From: Moanibacter sp965226025
Lineage (GTDB): Bacteria; Verrucomicrobiota; Verrucomicrobiia; Opitutales; UBA2987
DNA: 64,000 bases
Assembly (NCBI GenBank): GCA_965226025.1
Contig: CBDDCD010000001.1
Location: 620,001 to 684,000, forward strand
Direction: 5' to 3'
Program-made: the position numbers and the translations under genes
Notes under the pieces: generated by a model
The model's input: only the letters and a program-made list of their open reading frames with translations
Database searches by the model: none
What the model was told of the DNA's origin: nothing
Shown here: positions 50,528 through 59,073 of the stretch, piece after piece
How positions within the stretch are numbered: position 1 is the stretch's first letter
Layout: every line of letters starts with the position of its first letter

Positions 50528-51439
50528 ATGAATCAGGAGCAGCAGCGGAGCCGGGAGTTCATCAACCACCTTGCTTTGGAGCGGCGACTTTCTCCCTACA
50601 CCCTAAGGAACTACGAACAGGCGATCAGAGGCTTCTTTGAATGGGTTCGGAAGAGCAACCAGTGGAACGGCGATATTGGCTCATTCGATGGTCAATTGAT
50701 TCGTGACTTTGTTATTGAAAGCCAGCGCACATTATCTCGCCGAACGATTCACAATCACATCTCCGCCCTCCGCACCTTCTATAGATTCCTTATCAAGAGA
50801 AGAGTCGTTTCGACCAATCCATTCAATGGACTGGTCCTGCCGAAACTGCGGAGGGGCCTTCCCAGGTTTCTCACCGAGACCCAGATCAGAGAGCTTCTGG
50901 ATGGACCGATGCGTCTGTTGGACAACGAACGCATCTCGCCCACTCAGGCCTGGCGGGATCGACTGGCCCTTGAACTGCTTTACGGTGGCGGCCTGAGGGT
51001 GAGCGAACTGGTCTCGCTGAATTACGGTATGATCGACGACGAAAGCGGTGTCGCACGGATCCTGGGAAAGGGCAACAAGGAGAGGCTTTGCCCTCTCGGC
51101 AGGGTGGCGATCGCCTGTCTGAGGAAATTCCGGGTCGAGTTTGCTACCCAGGGCCAGTTCAATAGTCCCGTATTGCTTAACGATCGAGGGACGCGGATGA
51201 GCGTGCGCCAGGTACAGAAACTAGTGAAACGCTACCTGGCTATCACCGGTCTACCGATGGACATGTCGCCCCACAAAATCCGCCACTCCTACGCAACCCA
51301 TCTCATCAATAACGGCGCGGACTTGAGAATCGTTCAGGATCTCCTGGGACACGCCAGCCTTTCCACCACCCAGATCTATACCCACATGGGGATCGCACGA
51401 CTGAAGCAAGTTCACCAAAGCGCCCATCCGAGGGCCTAG
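50528..51439 (+). CDS. XerC/XerD-type tyrosine recombinase
   Basis: 303 residues, normal for Xer. The N-terminal SAM-like domain (LALERRLSPYTLRNYEQAIR GFFEW) is followed by the catalytic domain: LLYGGGLRVSELVSLNY (first Arg), ILGKGNKERLCPL (Lys), HKIRHSYATHLINNGADLRI VQDLLGHASLSTTQIYTHM (His-x-x-Arg, His, Tyr). The length and compact loops fit chromosome dimer resolution; no integron-integrase-specific insertion is seen between the second and third motifs. There is no ribosome binding site except within the preceding repeat. Xer recombinases of the cell could in principle act on integron-like sites, but nothing here shows it. Confidence 0.88.
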   Translation: MNQEQQRSREFINHLALERRLSPYTLRNYEQAIRGFFEWVRKSNQWNGDIGSFDGQLIRDFVIESQRTLSRRTIHNHISALRTFYRFLIKRRVVSTNPFNGLVLPKLRRGLPRFLTETQIRELLDGPMRLLDNERISPTQAWRDRLALELLYGGGLRVSELVSLNYGMIDDESGVARILGKGNKERLCPLGRVAIACLRKFRVEFATQGQFNSPVLLNDRGTRMSVRQVQKLVKRYLAITGLPMDMSPHKIRHSYATHLINNGADLRIVQDLLGHASLSTTQIYTHMGIARLKQVHQSAHPRA

Positions 51440-51512
51440 GAATCTGTCGGCACGGTCACACTTCCACTCAAAGCTCGATCAAACATTGCAGAACCTCTCT
51501 CCAAGCTTCCTA
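51437..51512. repeat. TA-flanked element, degraded copy E
   Basis: The left end TAGGAATCTGTCGG forms the stop of the recombinase gene (51437-51439). A right end, CCAAGCTTCC-TA near 51512, is only partly similar. The body is not alignable by eye. Confidence 0.45.
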
Positions 51513-51608
51513 CTTCGATCACCTTTTGGGTGCGGTATCGCTCTGCCATTGATCTTGAATCTACCGGTAGAAACGGGATTGTAATTTCGGAAATCAGCGC
51601 TAAGTTGG

Positions 51609-53150
51609 ATGCTGGATTCTCCGAAGACTGTAGACGGAATGGCTAGAGATTGGCTCAAAGGAGTTTCGGATTACTACGATGTCATTGTCGTGGGAAGTGG
51701 CTTGGCGGGTCTCACCGGGGCGAATTGTCTGGCGAAGAACGGCCATTCCGTGCTCCTTCTCGAGCACCATTATCAATACGGAGGACTGGCGACCTGGTTC
51801 CGGAGGCAGGGGGGCCATATCTTTGATATCTCCCTGCATGGCTTTCCCATTGGGATGATAAAGTCTTGCCGGAAGTACTGGACGAGAGAGATTGCGGAAT
51901 CGATCGTCCAATTGAGGAACATCCGTTTTATCAATCCCCAATTCAATCTATGGACTACTTTTGACAGAGTCCATTTCACGAATCTCTTGATCGGCAAGTT
52001 CAAGGTCGCGCGCGAGAAGGTGGAAGCGTTCTTCAACCGGATCAGGTCGATGAATTTTTATGACGACACCAGTCAAACGACGAAGGATCTGTTCGAGGAA
52101 TTCTTCCCGGGCCGCGAGGATGTTCATCGTCTACTGATGGAACCGATCGCCTACGCCAACGGGAGTTCTCTCGAAGATCCAGCTATTACCTTTGGGATCG
52201 TCTTCGGGAATTTTATGAATAAGGGTGTCTTTACCTTCCGCGGAGGGACAGACGTTCTTATCAAAAAGATGGTGGCCGAGCTGAAGCGGAACGGTGTCGT
52301 GCTGCGAAAGAGGGCGCTGGTCGAGAAAGTGTTGGTGGAAGAGAGGGACGGCTGCCGGGTCGCCGCAGGGGTAAAGACCAACGGACGCCTCATTCGGAGC
52401 CGAGCGGTGCTCTCTAACGCGAATATCAAGAGCACCATTCTCCGGCTCGTCGGTCAGGAGAATTTTGAGCCTGAATTCGTCAAAGAGACCCAAAGCGTCC
52501 GAATCAACAATAGTTCCTGCCAGATTTACATCGGGTTGAAAAAGGGTGAATCGATACCCGATATAGGTGATCTCGTTTTCACCTCCGAAGCGGGTAAGTT
52601 CTCCACCGAGGAGTTGACCCACAGTCGTACCAGTAGTCGCACTTTCTCTTTCTATTATCCGAGTATCAGGCCTCATCTTAAGGAACCGCGATATGCCATA
52701 GTCTGTTCTCTCAACGGAAAGTGGAACGATTGGGCAAGTTTGACGGAGAGGCAATATGTGGAAAGGAAAGATTGGCTCTGTGAAGCCGCCGTCTCCTCAT
52801 TGGAGAAACTGATTCCGGGCGTTCGGGACAAGATCGAGCATCTCGAGGCTTCGACACCAAGGACCTTCAACTATTACACGCGTCACTTGGGCGGAACCTC
52901 CTTTGGTACGAAATTCGAGGGCCTCAATGTTTCGATGAAACTCTCCGAGCAAGTGAAAGGGCTCTTCCACGCCGGATCGGTGGGCATCATTATGTCGGGT
53001 TGGCTGGGGACGATCAACTATGGCGTTATTATCGCACACAGAATGGATAAACTATTGAGCGACCTTAAGAGGGGAGTCTTCCACTGGGCAGATGTGAACG
53101 AACAGGAAAGGGGAAAGAAGAAAACCGCGTCGCTTCAAACGGCCCCCTAG
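51609..53150 (+). CDS. Phytoene-desaturase / retinol-saturase-like FAD oxidoreductase
   Basis: 513 residues. YDVIVVGSGLAGLTGANCLA KNGHSVLLLE is the FAD-binding motif; YGGLATWFRRQGGHIFDISL HGFP follows, as in the CrtI/RetSat family, and the C-terminal GLFHAGSVGIIMSGWLGTIN YGVIIAHRM is the second FAD contact. The family desaturates or saturates polyene chains or fatty acyl groups. It precedes fabZ, fabI, oleA and oleB on the same strand, so a lipid or hydrocarbon substrate is more likely than a carotenoid; this is inference. The start is at 51609 (non-ATG) or a few codons later. The stop codon TAG comes from repeat copy B. Confidence 0.82.
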   Translation: MLDSPKTVDGMARDWLKGVSDYYDVIVVGSGLAGLTGANCLAKNGHSVLLLEHHYQYGGLATWFRRQGGHIFDISLHGFPIGMIKSCRKYWTREIAESIVQLRNIRFINPQFNLWTTFDRVHFTNLLIGKFKVAREKVEAFFNRIRSMNFYDDTSQTTKDLFEEFFPGREDVHRLLMEPIAYANGSSLEDPAITFGIVFGNFMNKGVFTFRGGTDVLIKKMVAELKRNGVVLRKRALVEKVLVEERDGCRVAAGVKTNGRLIRSRAVLSNANIKSTILRLVGQENFEPEFVKETQSVRINNSSCQIYIGLKKGESIPDIGDLVFTSEAGKFSTEELTHSRTSSRTFSFYYPSIRPHLKEPRYAIVCSLNGKWNDWASLTERQYVERKDWLCEAAVSSLEKLIPGVRDKIEHLEASTPRTFNYYTRHLGGTSFGTKFEGLNVSMKLSEQVKGLFHAGSVGIIMSGWLGTINYGVIIAHRMDKLLSDLKRGVFHWADVNEQERGKKKTASLQTAP

Positions 53151-53247
53151 GAATCTGTCGGACTTTGCACTTCGCAACAGACCTGAACTTCAGATTGGAG
53201 GTTGACGTTCCCAGATCACTACCATGTTCATACCGACAGATTCCTTA
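53148..53247. repeat. TA-flanked inverted-end element, copy B (about 100 bp)
   Basis: TAGGAATCTGTCGGACTTTG at the left, ACCGACAGATTCCTTA at the right. It aligns along its length with copy A (ACTTCGCAACAGACCTGAAC). The first three bases are the stop of the desaturase-like gene. Confidence 0.85.
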
Positions 53248-53288
53248 ATCCTAGGAGTTGCTTACAAATTGTCTGATCGCAATCGACC

Positions 53289-53786
53289 TTGGACGAAGTT
53301 CAAAAGCTAATACCCCATCGGCCCCCTTTCCTTTTCGTCGACGAATTGCTTGAGGTAACCGCGGATAAAGCAGTTACGAAGAGGAAGATTCGGGAGGACG
53401 AACCCCAATTCAAAGGACACTATCCGGGTAATCCCATAATGCCTGGAGTTCTTCTCTGCGAGGCCGTCTTTCAGACGGGTGCGATTCTTCTCGCTAACCG
53501 CCTCGGGAAGAATGGAACCGGCATCGAAGGATCAACTCCGGTTCTGTCCAGAATCAGCCAGGCCAGGTTCAAGAATATGGTGCGGCCAGGGGAGGAACTT
53601 GAGATCGAGGCTGCCTTCGTTGAGACGAAGCTCGGGAGATTCCACTTTCTCAAAGGGTCGGCCAAACGGTCCGATGGCAAAATCGCGCTGACCATCGAAT
53701 TCAGCCTGGCCCTAGTCCAGGAGTCGGGCGGAAGAGACCCTGCACCTGCAACTCCGATCATCCAACGAATCCCGCCAGACTCCTAG
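53289..53786 (+). CDS. fabZ: 3-hydroxyacyl-ACP dehydratase FabZ
   Basis: Hot-dog-fold dehydratase of fatty acid synthesis. LIPHRPPFLFVDELLEVTAD and PQFKGHYPGNPIMPGVLLCE A (catalytic His in GHYPG, then PGVL-x-x-E) are diagnostic. The length is 165 residues with a short non-conserved tail. The start is TTG at 53289. Position before fabI and oleA suggests a dedicated copy for the downstream pathway and not necessarily the housekeeping FabZ. Confidence 0.9.
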   Translation: MDEVQKLIPHRPPFLFVDELLEVTADKAVTKRKIREDEPQFKGHYPGNPIMPGVLLCEAVFQTGAILLANRLGKNGTGIEGSTPVLSRISQARFKNMVRPGEELEIEAAFVETKLGRFHFLKGSAKRSDGKIALTIEFSLALVQESGGRDPAPATPIIQRIPPDS

Positions 53787-53792
53787 ACTGAA

Positions 53793-54602
53793 GTGAGCTT
53801 CCTCAATCTTGAGAACAAACGGGTGCTGGTATTCGGCGTCGCGAACCGCAAAAGCGTCGCCTATCAAGTCGGTGAATCTCTCGAAGGGGAGGGCGCAAAA
53901 GTCATTTACAGCGTGCACTCGGAAGAGAGGAAAAAGGCGGTGGAGAGCCTCCTACCGCAAAGGTCGATACTGACCTGCGATGTCGAGGTCCCGAGTGAGA
54001 TCTCTGATCTAGCGAAATCGGTGGGGGAAGAGCACGGAAATCTCGGTGGAATCGTTCACAGCCTGGCTTATGCCAATTACTCCGACGGCTTCAAACCGTT
54101 TCATGAAACGAACCGTTCAGATTTCCTCCAGGCGACATCGATTTCTGCGTTCTCTCTGGTCGAAATCGCCCAAGCATTCAAGGAGATCCTCAGTCCCAAT
54201 GCATCCGTTGTTACCATCGGGATCTCTTCCATTCAGGTAACGGCCGAGAACTATGGCTACATGTCGCCGATCAAAGCGGCCCTCGAAGGATGTGTGCGCA
54301 ACCTCGCCAAGTCGTTCAGCGCCGACTCCGAGATTCGCTTCAATTCGGTGAATTCGGGTCCATTGAAGACGAGTTCTTCGGCCGGAATTCCGGGATATCT
54401 GGAGAATTTCCTCTTCTCGGAAAAGCTGACCCTGCGCAAGAGAGCGGTGGCAACCCGGGAGATTGCAGATACGGTCCTCTTTCTCCTCAGTGAACGCTCG
54501 AGCGGCATCAACGGGCAGGGGATCGTTGTCAATGCGGGAATGGATCTCAACTATTTCGATAAGGACGTTGTTCAACTCGCGACTCGTCCGGAGAAACAAT
54601 GA
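53793..54602 (+). CDS. fabI: Enoyl-ACP reductase FabI
   Basis: NADH-dependent reductase of fatty acid elongation, SDR fold. NKRVLVFGVANRKSVAYQVG is the FabI-type nucleotide-binding motif (GxAxxxSIAxxxA), followed by GGIVHSLAYAN and ENYGYMSPIKAALEGCVRNL with the Tyr-x6-Lys pair; NSGPLKTSSSAGIPGY is the substrate loop. 269 residues. It starts at GTG six bases after the fabZ stop and ends with ATGA overlapping oleA, so these genes are translated as one operon. Confidence 0.92.
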   Translation: MSFLNLENKRVLVFGVANRKSVAYQVGESLEGEGAKVIYSVHSEERKKAVESLLPQRSILTCDVEVPSEISDLAKSVGEEHGNLGGIVHSLAYANYSDGFKPFHETNRSDFLQATSISAFSLVEIAQAFKEILSPNASVVTIGISSIQVTAENYGYMSPIKAALEGCVRNLAKSFSADSEIRFNSVNSGPLKTSSSAGIPGYLENFLFSEKLTLRKRAVATREIADTVLFLLSERSSGINGQGIVVNAGMDLNYFDKDVVQLATRPEKQ

Positions 54603-55633
54603 TATTCAGAGATGTCATCGTAGAATCGTTAGCCTGTGAACTGCCGCCCGAAAGGTGGTCCTCGGCAAAGATCGAAGAGATGCTTGGCTCGCTTTATGAC
54701 CGCCTCGGTCTACCCTATGGCCGGCTCGAATTGATGACTGGAATCAAGGAGCGTCGCTTCTGGCCAGATCCCGTGCTTCCCTCGGAAGCGAGTGCCTTGG
54801 CGGGTGCGAAAGCCCTCAATGGTTCCGACACTACCAAGGATCGGCTTGATCTGGTGGTCCATACCGGGGTCTGTCGCGACCGCCTGGAACCGGCTACGGC
54901 GGCCTACGTTCACCAACGCCTCGATCTTCCGTCTCACGCTCAGGTATTCGACCTGTCCAATGCCTGCCTGGGTTTCCTCAATGCAATGACCATGGCAGGA
55001 AGCATGATCGACAATCACCAGATCGAACGGGCCCTGATTGTAGCGGGAGAGAACGGCCGTCCTCTCATCGAGCGAACAGTTGCCGAATTAGTCAGCCGGG
55101 ATCTCGACCGGAATACGATCAAGCCGTATTTCGCAAACTTGACGATCGGCGCGGGCGCGGCGGCGGCTATTCTGAGCCACAGATCGTGCTGCAAGGAACT
55201 TAAACCCCGTCTCATTGGCGGAATTGTCGAAACCGACACTCGCCATCACGATTTGTGTCAAGGCGACACTGCAGGCCAGGATGGTCTCGAGATGCAAACC
55301 AATTCGGAGGAGCTTCTCAACGCGGGAATCGAAGTCGCGAAAAAGGCCTGGAATCGATTTAAGGACGAACTGGGCTGGACCGAATCAACTCCTGACCACA
55401 TCATCACCCACCAGGTAGGCCGCGCCCACCAACGCCGCCTCTACGAAGAACTGAATCTCGATATCGAGAAAGACTACTCGACTTTCGAGTCCCTCGGAAA
55501 CGTCGGTTCCGCATCCCTTCCCATGACCTTGGCGCAGGCCGCGGATTATGGAGTGATCCAAAAGGGAGAAAAAATTGCGCTCCTCGGTATCGGCAGCGGG
55601 CTGAGCTGCATGATGTTGGGGGTTGAGTGGTGA
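54599..55633 (+). CDS. oleA: OleA-type beta-ketoacyl condensing enzyme (thiolase superfamily)
   Basis: 344 residues. The OleA family makes a beta-keto acid from two acyl-CoAs by head-to-head condensation, the first step of long-chain olefin or ketone synthesis. FDLSNACLGFLNAMTMAGSM contains the nucleophilic Cys. CRDRLEPATAAYVHQRLDLP contains the Glu reported to act across the dimer. IITHQVGRAHQRRLYEELNL carries the His, and FESLGNVGSASLPMTL and IALLGIGSGLSCMMLGVEW close the site as in Xanthomonas OleA. FabH-type proteins differ at the Glu and the C terminus. The start overlaps the fabI stop by 4 bases. OleB follows; OleC and OleD are not in the window. Confidence 0.85.
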   Translation: MIFRDVIVESLACELPPERWSSAKIEEMLGSLYDRLGLPYGRLELMTGIKERRFWPDPVLPSEASALAGAKALNGSDTTKDRLDLVVHTGVCRDRLEPATAAYVHQRLDLPSHAQVFDLSNACLGFLNAMTMAGSMIDNHQIERALIVAGENGRPLIERTVAELVSRDLDRNTIKPYFANLTIGAGAAAAILSHRSCCKELKPRLIGGIVETDTRHHDLCQGDTAGQDGLEMQTNSEELLNAGIEVAKKAWNRFKDELGWTESTPDHIITHQVGRAHQRRLYEELNLDIEKDYSTFESLGNVGSASLPMTLAQAADYGVIQKGEKIALLGIGSGLSCMMLGVEW

Positions 55634-55739
55634 AGACCCTCATCCCTTCAACCGGTAATCGATTCTCGCAATCTTAAGCGTAATCGACTGGCGAGATTTC
55701 GAAAAAACGAAGGACGACGGTAATAAGAGTGAATCGTTA

Positions 55740-55873
55740 GACAAGGTTCGAGAGTGAGGTTCGGGACGAGGTTTCCAAGGGAGGTCGGAGTTACTTTCTC
55801 AATTCCTGCAACAATGTTCGCTTTGATAGCCCACGTCGAACTCAGCGGAGCAAACCTTGTCCCGAACCTTGTC
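55740..55873. repeat. 12-bp-unit inverted-end repeat element, copy 2
   Basis: The left end GACAAGGTTCGA, then GGTTCGGGACGAGGTT; the right end is inverted, AACCTTGTCCCGAACCTTGTC at 55853-55873, including the TCAGCGGAGCAAACC segment. It lies in the gap between oleA and oleB, which also holds CGCAATCTTAAGCGTAATCG at 55667. Confidence 0.7.
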
Positions 55874-55940
55874 CTATTGCGCCACCACGTTTCCTCAATA
55901 AGGCTATGAAGGAACGGAGCCACGTTTACCCGGCAACTAG

Positions 55941-56897
55941 GTGAAGATCGAACCGCAACCCACCCCAGACCTACCCGCACCGATTCGCGAACGCTACCCG
56001 TATAAGTCCAATTTTCTCCAGCTGCGTCCGCCCGCCAGTGATTCGGAGGAGGGGAGGGCGGGTCCATCTTCGGCCGAGGACGTATTCTACCACTATCTCG
56101 ATGAAGGTAAAGGCGAGGCCGTCATCATGGTGCACGGAAATCCCACCTGGTCCTTTTTCTACCGCGACCTGATCGGAGATTTTAAAGGCGATTTTCGATG
56201 CATCGCTCCCGATCATATCGGTTGCGGGCTTTCCAGCAAACCACGGAATTATCCCTACCGCTTATCGAGCCACATCGAGAACTTGGAGCGCCTGATCGAC
56301 GATCTGCGCCTCGAGAGTTATCACCTGATCCTTCATGACTGGGGAGGGCCGATTGGAATCGCAGTTGCGCAGAACGCTCCCGAGAAGGTAAAACAGATGG
56401 TCATTCTAAATACGGCGGCGTTCCTACCTCAGAACCTGCCCTTCGCCCTCAATATCTGCCGGATTCCGGTCATCGGATCGATTCTGGTTCGCGGTTGTAA
56501 CGCTTTCGCCGGACTGGCGTCTCGCTTTGCAGCTAGAAAAAAGCTCCCGAAGCAGGTCCGCGCCGGTTATCTTTACCCCTACGGCAGTTGGACAAACAGA
56601 GTAGGGACGCTTCGCTTTGTAGAGGACATTCCCACGTCCCCAAACCACCCGTCCTTCAGCCAACTCGAAAGAATCGAAGATCGGCTTCCCATCCTCAATG
56701 AGAAACGGATCCTAATCTGCTGGGGAATGAAAGATTTCGTCTTTACAGAGAAGATCCTGAACGACTGGGAGAGACGATTGCCGAATGCGGAAATCCACCG
56801 CTTCAACGACGCTGGTCATTACGTCTTGGAGGACGCGGGCGCCGAGATTGCCCCGATCCTACGGACCTTTCTTTCGGGAATCTCTGGGACTCCATGA
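55941..56897 (+). CDS. oleB: OleB-type alpha/beta hydrolase
   Basis: 318 residues. AVIMVHGNPTWSFFYRDLIG (oxyanion region, HGNPTWSF is shared by OleB and haloalkane dehalogenases), LILHDWGGPIGIAVAQ (nucleophilic Asp in HDWGG) and DAGHYVLEDA (catalytic His). OleB decarboxylates the beta-lactone made by OleC to give the olefin. The Asp nucleophile and position after oleA favour this over a dehalogenase. The start is GTG 55941; the first 40 residues are poorly conserved. The 307-base gap before it holds a repeat element, so it may have its own promoter. Confidence 0.82.
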   Translation: MKIEPQPTPDLPAPIRERYPYKSNFLQLRPPASDSEEGRAGPSSAEDVFYHYLDEGKGEAVIMVHGNPTWSFFYRDLIGDFKGDFRCIAPDHIGCGLSSKPRNYPYRLSSHIENLERLIDDLRLESYHLILHDWGGPIGIAVAQNAPEKVKQMVILNTAAFLPQNLPFALNICRIPVIGSILVRGCNAFAGLASRFAARKKLPKQVRAGYLYPYGSWTNRVGTLRFVEDIPTSPNHPSFSQLERIEDRLPILNEKRILICWGMKDFVFTEKILNDWERRLPNAEIHRFNDAGHYVLEDAGAEIAPILRTFLSGISGTP

Positions 56898-56946
56898 TTT
56901 TGTTGTCTCCGGCTCTGCTTACATTGGTATCGATCAGCGGGAACGG

Positions 56947-57145
56947 GAAAAGGTTCGAGACGAGGTTTGCTCCGCTGAGATCTAAGCTGGTAAATAGTAG
57001 GGCCAATTTTTGATCGAATTAGGAAGGAATCCCGGAACACCCTGGTAACCTCGCCTCGAATCTTGTCTATCACACGACGTTTATTACCAGCAAGTTACAC
57101 TCTAAAACGTGTTTGAGAAACCAAGTTTGGACGGGTTATATATCA
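56947..57145. repeat. 12-bp-unit inverted-end repeat element, copy 3
   Basis: AAAAGGTTCGAGACGAGGTT and TGCTCCGCTGAG at the left; AACCTCGCCTCGAATCTTGTC at the right (to 57067). Homology to copy 1 goes on through AAGTTACACTC to about 57145, close to the 3' end of malQ. Confidence 0.7.
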
Positions 57146-57150
57146 AAGCT

Positions 57151-58707
57151 CTAACGCCGACGGATTCCTCGCCCGGTCAGGGTGCCGAGTTCGCGAAGGT
57201 AGATTGCGGTATCTCCCCTGAGTCCCTCCAGTTGCTCACGAGTGCAGCGCCACTGCCAGTTTCCATCCGGACGTCCCGGCCGGTTCATACGACCTTCCGA
57301 ATCGAGATTGAGCAGATCCTGCGGAGTGACGACAGCAAGCCTGGAGACTGAATGGTAGGCGGCTCGGATGAAATCCCACGATATCTCGTCGCCGCTTATC
57401 CGCAGGTAGCGCCGTACCTGATCTCGAATATGGGGATCCGCGGCCCGGTACCAGCCTAGAGTCGTATCGTTGTCGTGGGTACCGGAATAAAGGACGGTGT
57501 TCTTATCCAGATTGTGGGGTAGGTAGGGATTGTTCGGATCGTCAACGAAGGCGAACTGCAGAACGGCCATCCCCGGTAGTCCGGTCTGGAGTCGAAGTTT
57601 CCGTACTTTGGGAGTGATCAAACCAAGGTCTTCAGCAATCAGTCGTGCCGCCGGGTATCGCCTCTTAACGGCCTCGAAGAAGGGTAGTCCCGGGCCCGCT
57701 ATCCATTTTCCTTTCTCGGCTGTATCTGAATCCGCAGGGATTCTCCAATAGGCAGAGAATCCTCGGAAGTGATCCAACCGAAGGACATCAAAGAGCTCAA
57801 AATTGATCTCGATCCGCCTCAGCCACCAATCGAAATCGTTCTCCCTAAGGTAATTCCAATCATAGAGCGGATTTCCCCAGAGCTGACCCTCTTTCGAAAA
57901 ATAGTCCGGAGGTACCCCCGCTACCGCTTCGGACCGGCCTTCCTCCGATACCGTGAACATCTCGCGATGAGCCCACACATCAGCGCTGTCCAAAGCGACA
58001 AAGAGGGGAGCGTCGCCAATAATCCAGATATTCTTTGATTCTGCGTAGGCCCTAATTTGCCGCCACTGGCCGAAAAAAAGGTATTGAACGAATCTGTGCT
58101 CTTCTATCTCTGCCTCCAGCTCAGGATCAATCGGTTCCGCTGAGAAGGTGGCAAATGACCCGAATCTCTTATCCCAGCCGGGCCAGGGAATACTGCCATG
58201 ACGAAACTTGAGGGCCATATATGAAGCATACGGGTTGAGCCAGTCGCTGTTTCGCGACTTGAACGCATCAAAAGAGCCGTAGCTGGAGATTTCACCGATC
58301 CTTTGCTCCTGAAACCTTTCGAAGCTCACCTTGAGAATCGATCCATGATGTTCGTAGAGTGCCCCGTAATCCACACGATCGACAGGAAGTTCCGTGAGGA
58401 ACTTGAAGTCGTTCTGCTTCAGAAGCCCAAATCCAACCAGCGACTCGAGATCGATCAGGTAGGGATTGCCTGCGAACGCCGAAAAACACTGATACGGTGA
58501 ATCACCATATCCCGTCGGACCGACCGGACATACCTGCCAATACGCCATGCCCGCCTCCGCCGCGAAGTCGAGAAAACGCTCCATATCAGCTCCCATCGTC
58601 CCGATTCCCGTCTCGCTCGGAAGGCTGGTAGGGTGTAGCAGAATCCCTGCGCCTCGCTGATCAAGCCAGACAGGTAGGCCGGATCGTCGATCCCCATTAG
58701 TAGACAT
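57151..58707 (-). CDS. malQ: 4-alpha-glucanotransferase (amylomaltase)
   Basis: GH77 enzyme that transfers maltooligosaccharide chains in maltose/glycogen metabolism. RGAGILLHPTSLPSETGIGT MG, WQVCPVGPTGYGDSPYQCFS AFAGNPYLIDLESL, WIIGDAPLFVALDSADVWAH, LRLDHFRGF (nucleophile Asp), LIAEDLGLIT (acid/base Glu) and LYSGTHDNDTTLGWY (Asp of the stabiliser) cover the family. 518 residues, normal length. It is monocistronic here. Confidence 0.96.
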   Translation of the reverse strand: MSTNGDRRSGLPVWLDQRGAGILLHPTSLPSETGIGTMGADMERFLDFAAEAGMAYWQVCPVGPTGYGDSPYQCFSAFAGNPYLIDLESLVGFGLLKQNDFKFLTELPVDRVDYGALYEHHGSILKVSFERFQEQRIGEISSYGSFDAFKSRNSDWLNPYASYMALKFRHGSIPWPGWDKRFGSFATFSAEPIDPELEAEIEEHRFVQYLFFGQWRQIRAYAESKNIWIIGDAPLFVALDSADVWAHREMFTVSEEGRSEAVAGVPPDYFSKEGQLWGNPLYDWNYLRENDFDWWLRRIEINFELFDVLRLDHFRGFSAYWRIPADSDTAEKGKWIAGPGLPFFEAVKRRYPAARLIAEDLGLITPKVRKLRLQTGLPGMAVLQFAFVDDPNNPYLPHNLDKNTVLYSGTHDNDTTLGWYRAADPHIRDQVRRYLRISGDEISWDFIRAAYHSVSRLAVVTPQDLLNLDSEGRMNRPGRPDGNWQWRCTREQLEGLRGDTAIYLRELGTLTGRGIRRR

Positions 58708-59073
58708 AATATATATTGTGCGATTTTAGAGCTCGGGCGGATCCGGAACTGATAATTCGGTGAAATATCGGTCTGGATACGAGGTTTAACACGGGACCGT
58801 TGCGGTGTCAGGGCAACTGGAGGTCCCGAATTCGACCTTGGATGTTGAACGTTCGATTTCGGTGGAATGAAGTCAACCGAGACAGTTGACCTACGCCTGG
58901 CGGCATTCGTAGGACAAGCGTCTCGCTTGTCTAATGCAACGGTTCAACTCGATTCGAGGCTGAAGCGACAAAGCTGACGACGAGGCTTAGGACGAAGAGA
59001 AGAGGCCACGTGCCACTTCAAACTGTACCTAACCTGAAACCCCCTTGGGTCCATCTCATCCCAGAGAATGCGC
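58708..59073. other. Intergenic region with hairpin and 12-bp units
   Basis: 366 bases. It contains a small perfect hairpin GACAAGCG-TCT-CGCTTGTC at 58913-58931, and three tandem 12-mers at 58967-59002 (GACAAAGCTGAC, GACGAGGCTTAG, GACGAAGAGAAG) of the dispersed unit family. No gene is seen. Confidence 0.6.

Noticed and set aside
50528..51439. The tyrosine recombinase as the missing integron integrase
   Set aside because: The size and motif spacing are those of XerC/XerD, no additional IntI-type segment is visible between the catalytic motifs, and it is 7.5 kb from the array.
53775..53786. GACTCCTAG at the fabZ stop as another end of the TA-flanked element
   Set aside because: The body would have to lie inside the coding region of fabZ and no partner end exists; probably chance.
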